Part shown: one piece after another, positions 24,922 through 34,682 of the stretch
How positions within the stretch are numbered: position 1 is the stretch's first letter
Layout of the letters: each line of letters starts with the position of its first letter
Origin: JBLMYQ01 sp050258375
GTDB taxonomy: Bacteria > Bacillota > Clostridia > Acetivibrionales > UBA4821
DNA length: 64,000 nucleotides
Assembly: GCA_050258375.1 (NCBI GenBank)
Contig: JBLMYQ010000024.1
Location: forward strand, 1-64,000
Direction of reading: 5' to 3'
Notes under the pieces: model-generated
Database searches by the model: none
Told to the model about the DNA's origin: nothing
Seen by the model: only the letters and a program-made list of their open reading frames with translations
Translations under genes and position numbers: made by a program

Positions 24922-26253
24922 ATGCAGGAAACATTGGGGAGAATACCTCCAAATAGCTTGGAAGCTGAACAATCTGTACTTGGGGCACTGCTTATCGATA
25001 ATGAAGCTGTGCCTATTGTTGCAGAAATACTTAAATCTGAAGATTTTTACAGACAGGATCATAAGGAAATATATGAGGCTGTTCTTGATTTGTTCGAAAC
25101 AGGGAAGCCAATTGATATAATTAGTGCAAAGGAACAGCTTAAGGTAAGAGGAACTCTTGAAGGAGTAGGAGGCTTGGAGTATCTTTCAACCTTGTCTGAT
25201 ATGGTTCCTACAACAGCAAATGTAAGGCATTATGCAAGAATCGTTGAGGAAAAATCTTTACTGAGGCAGCTGATTAAAGCATCCGGTGAGATAATGAATC
25301 TTGGATTTGAAGCTTCTGAAGAAGTAGCAATAATAACCGATGAGGCGCAAAAAAAGATTTTTGAAGTTCTGGGACAGCGTTCATCAAAAGGCTTCTATCC
25401 CATAAAAGAGGTGCTGCTTGATAGTTTTAATAAGCTTGAAGAATTATATAACAGCAAAGGATATATAACAGGTGTTCCTACAGGTTTTTCTGACCTCGAT
25501 GTAAAGACCTCAGGGCTACATTCATCAGACCTTATATTGATAGCTGCAAGACCTGCAATGGGAAAGACCTCCTTTGCATTGAATATTGCGCAGTATGCAT
25601 CTATTCATGGGCGTGTACCTGTTTTGATTTTTAGCCTTGAAATGTCCAAAGAACAGCTTGTAAACAGGATTCTTTGCAGTGAAGCTATGGTAGATAGTCA
25701 GAAGATAAGAACAGGAAAGCTTGATGAAGAAGATTGGACAAAAATTGCAGGAGCGCTTGGACCGGTTTCGGAAGCGCCAATATACATAGATGATACTCCG
25801 GGATTATCGGTTATGGAAATTAGAGCTAAATGCAGACGACTAAAGCTGGAAAAAAACATAGGGCTAATTGTGATTGACTATTTGCAGTTGATGCAAGGAA
25901 GGGCAAGAAGCGAGAATCGGCAGCAGGAGATATCTGAAATATCAAGAGCGTTAAAAGTACTTGCCAAGGAGATTAATGTTCCTGTAGTAACTTTATCACA
26001 GCTTAGCAGGGCACCGGAAACACGTTCTGATCACAGACCGATATTAAGTGACTTGAGAGAATCCGGAGCAATCGAGCAGGATGCAGATATTGTAATGTTT
26101 TTGTATAGGGATGATTACTATAATCCTGAAACAGAAAAGAAGAATATCGCAGAGGTAATACTTGCCAAGCACAGAAATGGTTCTACAGGGATTGTTGAGC
26201 TTGCCTGGCTTGGGCAGTTTACCAAATTTGCAAATTTGGACAGAAGCCATTAA
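24922..26253 (+). CDS. dnaB: Replicative DNA helicase DnaB (DnaC of Bacillus)
   Basis: A 443-residue hexameric 5'-3' helicase. Residues 1-110 are the N-terminal primase-interaction domain (RIPPNSLEAEQSVLGALL). The RecA-like domain shows Walker A ARPAMGKTS near 210-217, Walker B LIVIDYLQLM, and LSQLSRAPETR. Normal length, no intein. Confidence 0.97.
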   Translation: MQETLGRIPPNSLEAEQSVLGALLIDNEAVPIVAEILKSEDFYRQDHKEIYEAVLDLFETGKPIDIISAKEQLKVRGTLEGVGGLEYLSTLSDMVPTTANVRHYARIVEEKSLLRQLIKASGEIMNLGFEASEEVAIITDEAQKKIFEVLGQRSSKGFYPIKEVLLDSFNKLEELYNSKGYITGVPTGFSDLDVKTSGLHSSDLILIAARPAMGKTSFALNIAQYASIHGRVPVLIFSLEMSKEQLVNRILCSEAMVDSQKIRTGKLDEEDWTKIAGALGPVSEAPIYIDDTPGLSVMEIRAKCRRLKLEKNIGLIVIDYLQLMQGRARSENRQQEISEISRALKVLAKEINVPVVTLSQLSRAPETRSDHRPILSDLRESGAIEQDADIVMFLYRDDYYNPETEKKNIAEVILAKHRNGSTGIVELAWLGQFTKFANLDRSH

Positions 26254-26290
26254 AATATTGGATACCTATTTTCTCCTCACTTTTTGAGCG

Positions 26291-26437
26291 GAGCGAAAAG
26301 AGAGTGCTTGAGACCCTCCTATCCTCCCTAAAAAGGGAGCGAAAAGAGAGTGCTTGAGTAATTTTATAAAAGGAAATAAGAATAGTTTAACAAAGGCTTT
26401 CTATTCGCCTCCTATTAGGAGGGAGAGGGAGGTCAGG
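26291..26437. repeat. MITE-like element, family A copy 3, with a direct 22-bp duplication
   Basis: GAGCGAAAAGAGAGTGCTTG(AG) occurs at 26291-26312 and again at 26337-26358. Between and beyond are GAGACCCTCCT at about 26311, a CTCCCTAAAAAGGGAG hairpin, and at the right end a CCTCCTATTAGGAGG hairpin and GGGAGGTCA. It is longer than the other copies and looks like one element with a partly duplicated left end. Confidence 0.72.
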
Positions 26438-26454
26438 CCAAAAGGAATATGCTA

Positions 26455-27858
26455 ATGTCAGATACTAAATTTATTGATAAGATTTTAGCTACAATAAGAA
26501 AATATAAAATGATTGATGCCGGAGACCGTATAGTTGTTGGGGTTTCAGGAGGTCCGGACTCTCTTTGTTTACTTTATTCATTAAATGAATTAAAAGAGAA
26601 GCTGGGGATAGAATTGTTTGTAGTACATATTAATCACTGTATAAGAGGTGAATCTGCCAATCAGGATGAGCTTTTTGTCAATAATTATGCCCATGAGCTT
26701 GGGCTTGAGGTTCATTCTGAGAGAATACCGGTCAAACAGATTGCCAAAAAAGATAAGCTTTCTATCGAAGAAGCCGGAAGGGCTGCCAGATATGACTGCT
26801 TCCAAAAGTATTTAAAGCTGCTTGGGGCTAATAAAATTGCCGTGGGACATAATATGAACGACAATGTTGAAACCTTTCTTATAAATCTTATCAGGGGTAC
26901 AGGGCTTGAGGGCTTAAAAGGTATAGAGCCGATAAGGGACAATATTATAAGACCTCTTATTGAAACCGGAAGGGACGAAATTGAAAATTACTGCAAAGAA
27001 AAAGGGTTAAAGCCAAGAACTGATGAAACAAATGTAGATCCGGCATTTACTAGGAATCGGATTAGAAATGGTCTTATTCCATATATTAAAGAAAATTTTA
27101 ATCCTAATATAATTAATTCTATTAACAGGACAGTGGAAATAATTTATAATGAAAATCTATTTACAGCAATCGTGTCGGAAGGATATTATAATGGATGTCT
27201 GATAAGTGATGATGAAGATTCCATAAAGATAAACATTGATAAATTCAACGAGCTCCATGCAGCTGTAAGGAAGAGAATAGTCAGAAGGGTGCTTGGGAAG
27301 CTTAAGGGAAGCACAAAAGGCATTGAGAAGATTCACGTTGAGCAGGTGTTAGAGCTGGCTCGCAAGGCTAAAACAGGAAAAGTATGCAGATTCGGTGGGG
27401 ATGTTGAAGCAAAGATTGAATATGAAAGTTTAATTTTTTTAAAGAAAAAGCCTGAGAGTAGTAAAGACTTCTGTTATAATATAGACATTCCGGGTGAGAT
27501 TGAAATACCCGAGTTGAATGCATATTTGAGCATAAAAGTTGTTAATATTAGGGATATAAAAGAAATAAATAATAAAAGCAGTATTTGCTTACTTGATAGA
27601 AAAAAGCTTGATGGGCTATTGCAGATACGTAACAGAAGAATGGGAGACAGAATAAATCCGTATGGAATGAAGGGAACTAAAAAGCTTAAAGATTTTTTCA
27701 TAGATGAAAAGATAATTATAGAGCAGAGAAATAAGATTCCGGTTATTGCGGATGAGCAAGAGATAATATGGATTATTGGGGAAAGATATTCAGAAAAATA
27801 TAAAATTACCAAAGAAACAGAGGAGGTAGTAATACTTGAATACTTGTTACACAAATAG
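26455..27858 (+). CDS. tilS: tRNA(Ile)-lysidine synthase
   Basis: The start is taken at the ATG 8 nt after AAAGGA; another ATG 6 nt earlier is too close. A 467-residue PP-loop ATPase (SGGPDS near residue 31) that modifies C34 of tRNA-Ile2 to lysidine so that it reads AUA. The C-terminal domain has the TilS pattern RMGDRINPYGMKGTKKLKDFFID. It overlaps hpt by 23 nt, in the standard tilS-hpt-ftsH order. AUA decoding is relevant to the possible AUA start codon at 14228. Confidence 0.96.
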   Translation: MSDTKFIDKILATIRKYKMIDAGDRIVVGVSGGPDSLCLLYSLNELKEKLGIELFVVHINHCIRGESANQDELFVNNYAHELGLEVHSERIPVKQIAKKDKLSIEEAGRAARYDCFQKYLKLLGANKIAVGHNMNDNVETFLINLIRGTGLEGLKGIEPIRDNIIRPLIETGRDEIENYCKEKGLKPRTDETNVDPAFTRNRIRNGLIPYIKENFNPNIINSINRTVEIIYNENLFTAIVSEGYYNGCLISDDEDSIKINIDKFNELHAAVRKRIVRRVLGKLKGSTKGIEKIHVEQVLELARKAKTGKVCRFGGDVEAKIEYESLIFLKKKPESSKDFCYNIDIPGEIEIPELNAYLSIKVVNIRDIKEINNKSSICLLDRKKLDGLLQIRNRRMGDRINPYGMKGTKKLKDFFIDEKIIIEQRNKIPVIADEQEIIWIIGERYSEKYKITKETEEVVILEYLLHK

Positions 27859-28405
27859 TATCGGGAAAGATATAAAAGATGTAATAATAACCGGTGAAAA
27901 AATGAAGGAAAGAGTCAAGGAATTAGGTGCTTTGATATCCGAACGGTATAAGGGGAAAAAGCTCTTGCTGATTGGAGTCTTAAAGGGATCTGTAATATTT
28001 TTTGCAGATTTAATTAGAGAAATAACAATTCCGGTTGAAATTGATTTTATATCTGCTTCCAGCTATGGGAAAAGTACTGTTTCATCAGGAGTTGTTACAC
28101 TGAAAAAAGATGTAGGTTGCAGCGTTTCAGGGAAGAATATTCTTATAGTTGAAGATATTATAGACACAGGCTTTACTCTTAAATATATAAAAGATATATT
28201 TGAAGCACGTAGTGCTGAAAGTGTTTCGATTTGTTGTGCACTTGATAAACCTTCCAGAAGAGATGAAAATGTAAATATTGAAGTTGATTACATAGGCTTC
28301 CAGATTCCTGACGAATTTGTCGTTGGCTATGGGCTTGATTATGACGAAGAATACAGGAATCTTCCGGATGTTTGTGTGCTTAGTCCTGAAGTGTATACTA
28401 AATAA
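27836..28405 (+). CDS. hpt: Hypoxanthine(-guanine) phosphoribosyltransferase
   Basis: A 189-residue purine salvage enzyme. The PRPP-binding motif ILIVEDIIDTGFTL and the substrate stretch DYIGFQIPDEFVVGYGLDY are present. The TTG start lies 8 nt after AGGAGG inside tilS, so the two genes are probably translationally coupled. Confidence 0.96.
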   Translation: MNTCYTNSIGKDIKDVIITGEKMKERVKELGALISERYKGKKLLLIGVLKGSVIFFADLIREITIPVEIDFISASSYGKSTVSSGVVTLKKDVGCSVSGKNILIVEDIIDTGFTLKYIKDIFEARSAESVSICCALDKPSRRDENVNIEVDYIGFQIPDEFVVGYGLDYDEEYRNLPDVCVLSPEVYTK

Positions 28406-28585
28406 ATCTTCTGTTGTTTTTCATATTTTAGTATGTTAATATATTATACTGTTATAAGAAGAGGTAGGTAAACAATTCAAAGGTTTAATGTAAATTCAGT
28501 ATTTTTAGTCTGCAAAGACTTGATAATTATACCTTTGCACAAGATTAGCAATAACACAAAAATTATATTTGTGTGAGGAGGGAAT

Positions 28586-30436
28586 TTGTTGAAAAAAAGC
28601 TTTCGAGGCATAAGTTTTTATATCCTTTTATTTGCTGTAATTTTCGTAATAGCATTAATGGTAACATCTCAAAGTACTCAGGAACCAATGACCTATACGC
28701 AGCTTATGATAGAAATTACTCAAAAAAATATCAAAAAAATTGAGCTTGATGGAGAAAAAGCGAAGGTCTTTTTAACTAAAGAGCCCAAAAAGGATATTTC
28801 TGAAAAAAGTCAGTTAAAGAAAGAGGAAGGGGATATATTCCATGAGGTGGATATCCCTGATAGAATGTCATTAATGGCAATTGTTACACCTCATATTATT
28901 AACAATGAGTTTGATTTTAAGTATATTCCACCTACAGAGCCGCCTTGGTGGATTACAATACTTCCAACTCTTGTTCTTGTTCTGCTTTTTGTTGTGTTTT
29001 GGATATTTTTCATTCAGCAGTCTCAAGGTGGCGGAAGCAGGGTAATGTCATTTGGCAAAAGCCGTGCAAAAATGACTGTTGAAGATAAGAAAAAAGTAAC
29101 CTTTGATGATGTTGCAGGAGTGCAGGAAGAAAAAGAAGAGCTGAAAGAAATTGTTGAGTTTCTAAAGCAGCCGAAGAAATTTATCGAGATGGGAGCAAGG
29201 ATACCCAAGGGTGTACTACTGGTGGGGTCTCCTGGAACAGGTAAGACACTTCTTGCAAAAGCTGTTTCTGGTGAAGCCGGTGTACCATTTTTCAGTATAA
29301 GTGGTTCTGATTTTGTAGAAATGTTTGTTGGAGTCGGAGCTTCAAGGGTTAGAGATTTGTTTGAACAGGCAAAAAAGAATGCGCCATGTATTGTTTTTAT
29401 AGATGAGATTGATGCTGTTGGAAGACATAGAGGAGCCGGACTCGGAGGCGGGCATGATGAAAGAGAACAGACGCTAAATCAACTGCTTGTTGAAATGGAT
29501 GGTTTTGGTTTAAATGAAGGAGTAATAATCCTGGCTGCAACAAACAGGCCTGATATCCTGGATCCTGCACTTCTGAGACCGGGTAGATTTGATAGGCAGG
29601 TTGTTGTTGGACTTCCGGATGTAAAAGGCAGGGAAGAGATACTCAAGGTTCATGCAAGAGGGAAGCCTCTAGGAGAAGATGTGGATATTGCAACTTTGGC
29701 TAAAAATACAGCAGGCTTTACAGGTGCAGACCTTGAAAATATGCTTAATGAATCAGCTATACTTGCTGCAAGAAAAAATAAAAAGCAAATAAACATGGAA
29801 AATCTTGAAGATGCTATGGTAAAAGTCCTTATGGGTCCTGAAAAGAAGAGCAGGGTAATTACCGAAAAGGAAAAGAAGCTTGTAGCCTTCCATGAAGCCG
29901 GGCACGCTGTTGTTTCCAAATGCTTGCCTACGCAGGATCCTATCCATCAGGTTTCAATAGTGCCAAGAGGTAGAGCCGGTGGATACACAATGCACAAGCC
30001 GAACGAAGATAAACAGTATATTTCTAAATCAGAAATGCTTGAGAGGATAGTTGTTCTCCTTGGCGGCAGGGTTGCTGAGAAGCTGGTGCTGGATGACATC
30101 AGCACTGGGGCTCAGAATGATATAGAAAGAGCTACAAAGATTGCCAGAGATATGGTAACCAAGTATGGTATGAGTGAAAAGCTTGGACCGATGACCTTTG
30201 GAACCGGTCAAGACGAAGTCTTTCTGGGAAGAGATTTTGCACAGACAAGGAATTTCAGTGAAGAGGTTGCTGCCCAAATAGATAATGAGATTAAGTCGAT
30301 AATTAACAAATCATATATTAAGGCTGAGGAGCTTTTAAAAGAAAATATGTCGAAGCTGAATTGTATCGCGGAAGCCTTAATAGAAAGAGAGAAAATTGAA
30401 GGACCAGAGTTTGATGAACTTTTTGCAAATTCATAA
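28586..30436 (+). CDS. ftsH: ATP-dependent zinc metalloprotease FtsH
   Basis: A 616-residue membrane AAA protease. Two N-terminal membrane helices (about 8-26 and 130-150) flank an extracytoplasmic domain. The AAA module has Walker A GSPGTGKT (most relatives have GPPGTGKT), Walker B IVFIDEIDAVG and the SRH region. The zinc site HEAGH lies near residue 437. It degrades misassembled membrane proteins and regulators. Two adjacent TTG codons (28586, 28589) follow GAGGAGG; the second has slightly better spacing. A strong terminator follows. Confidence 0.96.
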   Translation: MLKKSFRGISFYILLFAVIFVIALMVTSQSTQEPMTYTQLMIEITQKNIKKIELDGEKAKVFLTKEPKKDISEKSQLKKEEGDIFHEVDIPDRMSLMAIVTPHIINNEFDFKYIPPTEPPWWITILPTLVLVLLFVVFWIFFIQQSQGGGSRVMSFGKSRAKMTVEDKKKVTFDDVAGVQEEKEELKEIVEFLKQPKKFIEMGARIPKGVLLVGSPGTGKTLLAKAVSGEAGVPFFSISGSDFVEMFVGVGASRVRDLFEQAKKNAPCIVFIDEIDAVGRHRGAGLGGGHDEREQTLNQLLVEMDGFGLNEGVIILAATNRPDILDPALLRPGRFDRQVVVGLPDVKGREEILKVHARGKPLGEDVDIATLAKNTAGFTGADLENMLNESAILAARKNKKQINMENLEDAMVKVLMGPEKKSRVITEKEKKLVAFHEAGHAVVSKCLPTQDPIHQVSIVPRGRAGGYTMHKPNEDKQYISKSEMLERIVVLLGGRVAEKLVLDDISTGAQNDIERATKIARDMVTKYGMSEKLGPMTFGTGQDEVFLGRDFAQTRNFSEEVAAQIDNEIKSIINKSYIKAEELLKENMSKLNCIAEALIEREKIEGPEFDELFANS

Positions 30437-30459
30437 AAGTTATTTTTTAAAAATATTTT

Positions 30460-30488
30460 AAAAAGATGCAATTTTTGCATCTTTTTTT
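30460..30488 (+). terminator. Terminator after ftsH
   Basis: AAAAAGATGCA (30460-30470) pairs with TGCATCTTTTT across a T-rich loop, followed by more T. It separates ftsH from the rpoBC unit. Confidence 0.9.
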
Positions 30489-30489
30489 C

Positions 30490-30518
30490 TTGACAGTATG
30501 AATTTGCTATGTTAAAAT
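30490..30518 (+). promoter_or_regulatory. Strong promoter of rpoB-rpoC
   Basis: Consensus TTGACA (30490-30495), 17-bp spacer, TAAAAT (30513-30518). The -35 box begins two bases after the ftsH terminator T-run. It leaves a leader of about 400 nt before rpoB. Confidence 0.85.
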
Positions 30519-30925
30519 CTAGTACTGCATTATACTTGTTAGCTGAAGTGGATGAAAAAGTGATAAAGGCTTTAAATTCAAGCCTTTGACCTCATAGAAT
30601 AATTAACATAATTAATGTAGATAATACAAATATTAAGTTTTATAGTTAATTTTTCTATTTTTAATTTATGTAATAATTGATTATTTATACAAGGTAGTTG
30701 ATGAAAAATATTAAAGTCAAAAAACATGAAAAATATTTACCAAATCCTTTAGCTGTTTCTCAAAGAGGAGGAGATACGGCTTAGGTACGTTTTTGTGTAA
30801 AGGGTTTTTTAAGATTTTAGTTTTTAGAAGAAAAATACTTATGAAGGTTTAGTTGGATTTACATAGGAAAAGAAGTTCTAGTTTTTATTGAAGATTACAA
30901 GCAAAAATTACAGGGGTGATATTTA
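30519..30925 (+). other. Long untranslated rpoB leader
   Basis: A+T-rich leader without a recognised riboswitch. It contains an AAGGCTT/AAGCCTT hairpin (about 30566-30588) and a 27-codon open frame at 30701-30784 (MKNIKVKKHEKYLPN...RGGDTA) preceded by AAGG. After this frame come AAAGGG and several short hairpin-like stretches. Such a leader may carry autoregulation by RNA polymerase or a translated attenuator; none is proven. Confidence 0.45.
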
Positions 30926-33900
30926 ATGGTTCATGATGTCAAACTTGGCAAGACAATTAGAAAAAGCTATTCAAAAATTGACGAAGTTCAAGAATTACCT
31001 AACCTGATTGAAATTCAGAAAAAATCATATCAATGGTTCCTTGATGAAGGGCTTAAGGAAGTTTTTAGGGATATTTCTCCTATAACTGATTATACCGGAA
31101 ATCTAATACTCGAATTTGTGGATTATTCACTTGATGAGGCTCCAAAGTATTCTGTCGAAGAGTGCAAAGAAAGAGATGCTACATATGCAGCACCTTTGAA
31201 AGTAAAGGTCAGACTCATAAATAAGGAAACTGGCGAAGTAAAAGAGCAGGAAATTTTCATGGGGGATTTTCCTCTTATGACAGAACAAGGTACCTTTATC
31301 ATCAACGGAGCTGAAAGGGTAATTGTCAGTCAGCTGGTTCGCTCACCTGGTATATACTATTCATCTGAGTTTGATAAAACAGGTAAAAAGCTCTTTTCAT
31401 CAACTGTTATTCCTAACAGAGGTGCATGGCTGGAATATGAAACTGATTCAAATGATATATTCTCGGTAAGGGTTGATAGAACGAGAAAGCTTCCTGTTAC
31501 TGTTCTTTTAAGAGCACTTGGTTATAGTTCAGATGCTCAGATTCTTGACCTTTTAGGCGAAGACGAAAGAATGCTTGCAACACTTCAGAAAGATAATTCA
31601 AAAAATGAGGAAGAAGGTCTTCTCGAAGTATATAAGAGGCTTAGACCAGGAGAACCTCCAACGGTCGATAGTGCAAAATCGCTTATAACGTCATTGTTTT
31701 TTGATCCAAAAAGATACGACCTTGCAAAGGTTGGAAGATTCAAGTTCAATAAAAAGCTTGCGCTTGCAGCTAGAATATGGGATTGCATAGCGGCAGAGAC
31801 AATTCTGGACCCAGAGACAGGAGAAATCCTTGTTGAGGTTGGAAACAGAATTGATAGAGATATGGCTGAAAAAATTCAGAATACCGGTATAAATGAAGTA
31901 TTCATAGAGGTTGAAGGAAGAAAAAGCAAGGTAATAGGAAACAGAACTGTTGATCTTAAGGCTTTTGTTGATTTCGACCCTGCTGAAGTTGGAATAGGAA
32001 GCATGAAAGTAAGATATGATGTGCTTTTGGAAATCCTCAAGGAAAACAAAGCTGCCGAGAAGGTTAAAGAAGCAATTAAAAACCGTATTGATGAGCTTGC
32101 TCCAAAATGCATAACTATTGAAGATATCGTAGGCTCAATAAATTATGTTAATACTCTTGCTGCAGGAGTAGGAAATATAGATGATATAGATCATCTTGGA
32201 AACAGACGACTTCGCTCTGTTGGCGAGCTATTACAGAACCAGTTTAGGATTGGTCTTGCAAGAATGGAGAGAGTGGTTAAAGAAAGAATGACCATTCAGG
32301 ATCTTGATATTGTTACGCCACAGACATTGATAAATATAAGACCTGTATCTGCATCTATAAAGGAGTTTTTCGGAAGCAGCCAGCTTTCGCAGTTTATGGA
32401 TCAAACAAATCCGCTTGCTGAGCTGACACATAAAAGAAGACTTAGTGCTTTGGGACCTGGCGGATTGAGCAGAGAAAGAGCCGGATTTGAAGTCAGAGAC
32501 GTTCACCATTCGCACTATGGCAGAATGTGTCCTATTGAAACACCTGAAGGTCCAAATATAGGACTGATAGGTTCCCTTAGTACCTTTGCAAGAATAAATG
32601 AATACGGTTTTATTGAAACTCCATATAGAAAGGTTAATAAGGAGACCGGAGAGGTTACACTTGATATAAGATTCCTCAGTGCTGATGAAGAAGATGAATT
32701 TATTGTTGCTCAGGCAAATGAACCATTGGATGAAGAAAGTAGGTTTATTAATAAGAAGCTTACTGCAAGATTCAAGGAAGAAATAATAGAGGTTGAAAGC
32801 GGACAGATTGATTTTATGGACGTATCACCAAAACAGATTGTTTCTGTTGCGACTGCTTTGATTCCGTTCCTTGAAAATGACGATGCGAACAGAGCTCTTA
32901 TGGGTTCGAACATGCAGAGACAAGCTGTTCCACTATTAAAGGCACAAGCTCCTATAGTTGGTACAGGAATGGAATTCCGTTCTGCAAGAGACTCAGGGGT
33001 TGCGGTTTTATCCAGATGCGATGGTGTAGTTGAACGAGTAACTGCAGATAACATAGTTATTAAATCCAAAAATGGTTCATTAGATACATTTAAGCTTCTT
33101 AAGTTTAAGAGGTCAAATCAGGGAACCTGTATTAACCAACGTGCAATTGTTAAAAAGGGTGAAAAAGTAAGCAAGGGAGATATAGTTGCTGACGGTCCAT
33201 CTACTGATACAGGAGAGATTGCATTAGGTAAGAACATTCTGATTGGTTTTATGACTTGGGAAGGCTATAATTACGAAGATGCTATCCTTATTAGTGAAAA
33301 GCTTGTAAAAGAAGATACTTTTACATCAATTCACATTGAAGAATATGAGTCTGAAGCTAGAGATACCAAGCTTGGACCTGAAGAAATCACAAGGGATATT
33401 CCGAATGTCGGCGAAGAAGCTCTTAAAGACCTTGATGAAAGAGGAATTATAAGAGTAGGAGCAGAAGTGCTGGCGGGAGATATACTTGTTGGAAAGGTAA
33501 CTCCGAAGGGAGAAACAGAGCTAACCGCAGAAGAAAGACTTCTTAGAGCAATATTTGGAGAAAAAGCAAGAGAGGTTAGAGATACATCTTTAAGAGTTCC
33601 ACATGGGGAGTCAGGAATAATTGTTGATGTTAAAGTATTTTTGAGAGAAAATGGCGATGAGCTTTCACCTGGGGTTAACCAGCTTGTAAGAGTATATATT
33701 GCTCAGAAGAGAAAGATATCTGTTGGTGACAAGATGGCAGGACGTCATGGAAACAAGGGTGTTATTTCAAGAATACTACCGGAAGAAGACATGCCTTTCC
33801 TTCCTGATGGTACACCACTTGAAATAGTGCTGAATCCTTTGGGCGTACCTTCTCGTATGAATATTGGGCAGGTGCTTGAAGTGCATCTTGGTTATGCAGC

Positions 33901-34660
33901 AAAGGCATTGGGATGGAAGATTGCTACACCGGTATTTGATGGTGCAACAGAAGAAGAAATAGAAAATACGCTTGAGATGGCGGGACTAAATAGAAACGGA
34001 AAAACTATATTGTATGATGGAAGAACAGGAGAACCTTTTGATAATCAAGTAACTGTGGGATATATGTATATTCTTAAACTTGCCCACTTGGTTGATGATA
34101 AGATACATGCACGTTCAACAGGTCCATACTCTCTTGTTACTCAGCAGCCTTTAGGTGGTAAGGCACAGTTTGGAGGCCAGAGATTTGGAGAAATGGAAGT
34201 TTGGGCATTGGAAGCTTATGGCTCAGCATATACATTACAGGAGCTTTTAACTGTTAAGTCTGACGATGTAGTGGGTAGAGTCAAGACATATGAGGCTATA
34301 GTAAAAGGTGAAAATGTACCTGAGCCTGGAGTTCCTGAGTCTTTCAAGGTATTGATAAAAGAGCTTCAGAGTCTTGCACTGGATGTTAAGGTTCTTACTG
34401 AAGAACATGAAGAAATTATAATAAAAGAATCTGTTGATGACGAAATAGAAGACCTGAATCTTAATATTGAAGGAACAGAAGATGGAGGAATTCCGTTTAC
34501 TGACTTTACAGAATACGAAGAGGAAGTTATTGAAGAACACGAGGACGAAGATTTTGACCTTGCAGATATAGCCGAACCGATTGTCCTTGAAGAACCAATT
34601 GATGATGATTTGTTTGAAGATGAATTAGACGGTTTCAAGGAAGATGACAAAGATTTTTAA
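30926..34660 (+). CDS. rpoB: RNA polymerase beta subunit
   Basis: A 1244-residue subunit. The rifampicin pocket reads FFGSSQLSQFMDQTNP and HKRRLSALGPGGL, the wild-type sensitive form. GDKMAGRHGNKGV and PIETPEGPNIGLIGSL are present. An acidic C-terminal tail of about 90 residues (rich in Glu and Asp) extends beyond the conserved clamp region. Unusual context: the gene follows ftsH rather than rplJ-rplL. It is 22 bp from rpoC. Confidence 0.98.
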   Translation: MVHDVKLGKTIRKSYSKIDEVQELPNLIEIQKKSYQWFLDEGLKEVFRDISPITDYTGNLILEFVDYSLDEAPKYSVEECKERDATYAAPLKVKVRLINKETGEVKEQEIFMGDFPLMTEQGTFIINGAERVIVSQLVRSPGIYYSSEFDKTGKKLFSSTVIPNRGAWLEYETDSNDIFSVRVDRTRKLPVTVLLRALGYSSDAQILDLLGEDERMLATLQKDNSKNEEEGLLEVYKRLRPGEPPTVDSAKSLITSLFFDPKRYDLAKVGRFKFNKKLALAARIWDCIAAETILDPETGEILVEVGNRIDRDMAEKIQNTGINEVFIEVEGRKSKVIGNRTVDLKAFVDFDPAEVGIGSMKVRYDVLLEILKENKAAEKVKEAIKNRIDELAPKCITIEDIVGSINYVNTLAAGVGNIDDIDHLGNRRLRSVGELLQNQFRIGLARMERVVKERMTIQDLDIVTPQTLINIRPVSASIKEFFGSSQLSQFMDQTNPLAELTHKRRLSALGPGGLSRERAGFEVRDVHHSHYGRMCPIETPEGPNIGLIGSLSTFARINEYGFIETPYRKVNKETGEVTLDIRFLSADEEDEFIVAQANEPLDEESRFINKKLTARFKEEIIEVESGQIDFMDVSPKQIVSVATALIPFLENDDANRALMGSNMQRQAVPLLKAQAPIVGTGMEFRSARDSGVAVLSRCDGVVERVTADNIVIKSKNGSLDTFKLLKFKRSNQGTCINQRAIVKKGEKVSKGDIVADGPSTDTGEIALGKNILIGFMTWEGYNYEDAILISEKLVKEDTFTSIHIEEYESEARDTKLGPEEITRDIPNVGEEALKDLDERGIIRVGAEVLAGDILVGKVTPKGETELTAEERLLRAIFGEKAREVRDTSLRVPHGESGIIVDVKVFLRENGDELSPGVNQLVRVYIAQKRKISVGDKMAGRHGNKGVISRILPEEDMPFLPDGTPLEIVLNPLGVPSRMNIGQVLEVHLGYAAKALGWKIATPVFDGATEEEIENTLEMAGLNRNGKTILYDGRTGEPFDNQVTVGYMYILKLAHLVDDKIHARSTGPYSLVTQQPLGGKAQFGGQRFGEMEVWALEAYGSAYTLQELLTVKSDDVVGRVKTYEAIVKGENVPEPGVPESFKVLIKELQSLALDVKVLTEEHEEIIIKESVDDEIEDLNLNIEGTEDGGIPFTDFTEYEEEVIEEHEDEDFDLADIAEPIVLEEPIDDDLFEDELDGFKEDDKDF

Positions 34661-34682
34661 GTTTAAATAAGGAGATGGTTCC

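Noticed and set aside
28586..30436. FtsH Walker A reads GSPGTGKT instead of GPPGTGKT
   Set aside because: The substituted position is outside the catalytic GKT. All other motifs are intact, so not evidence of lost function.
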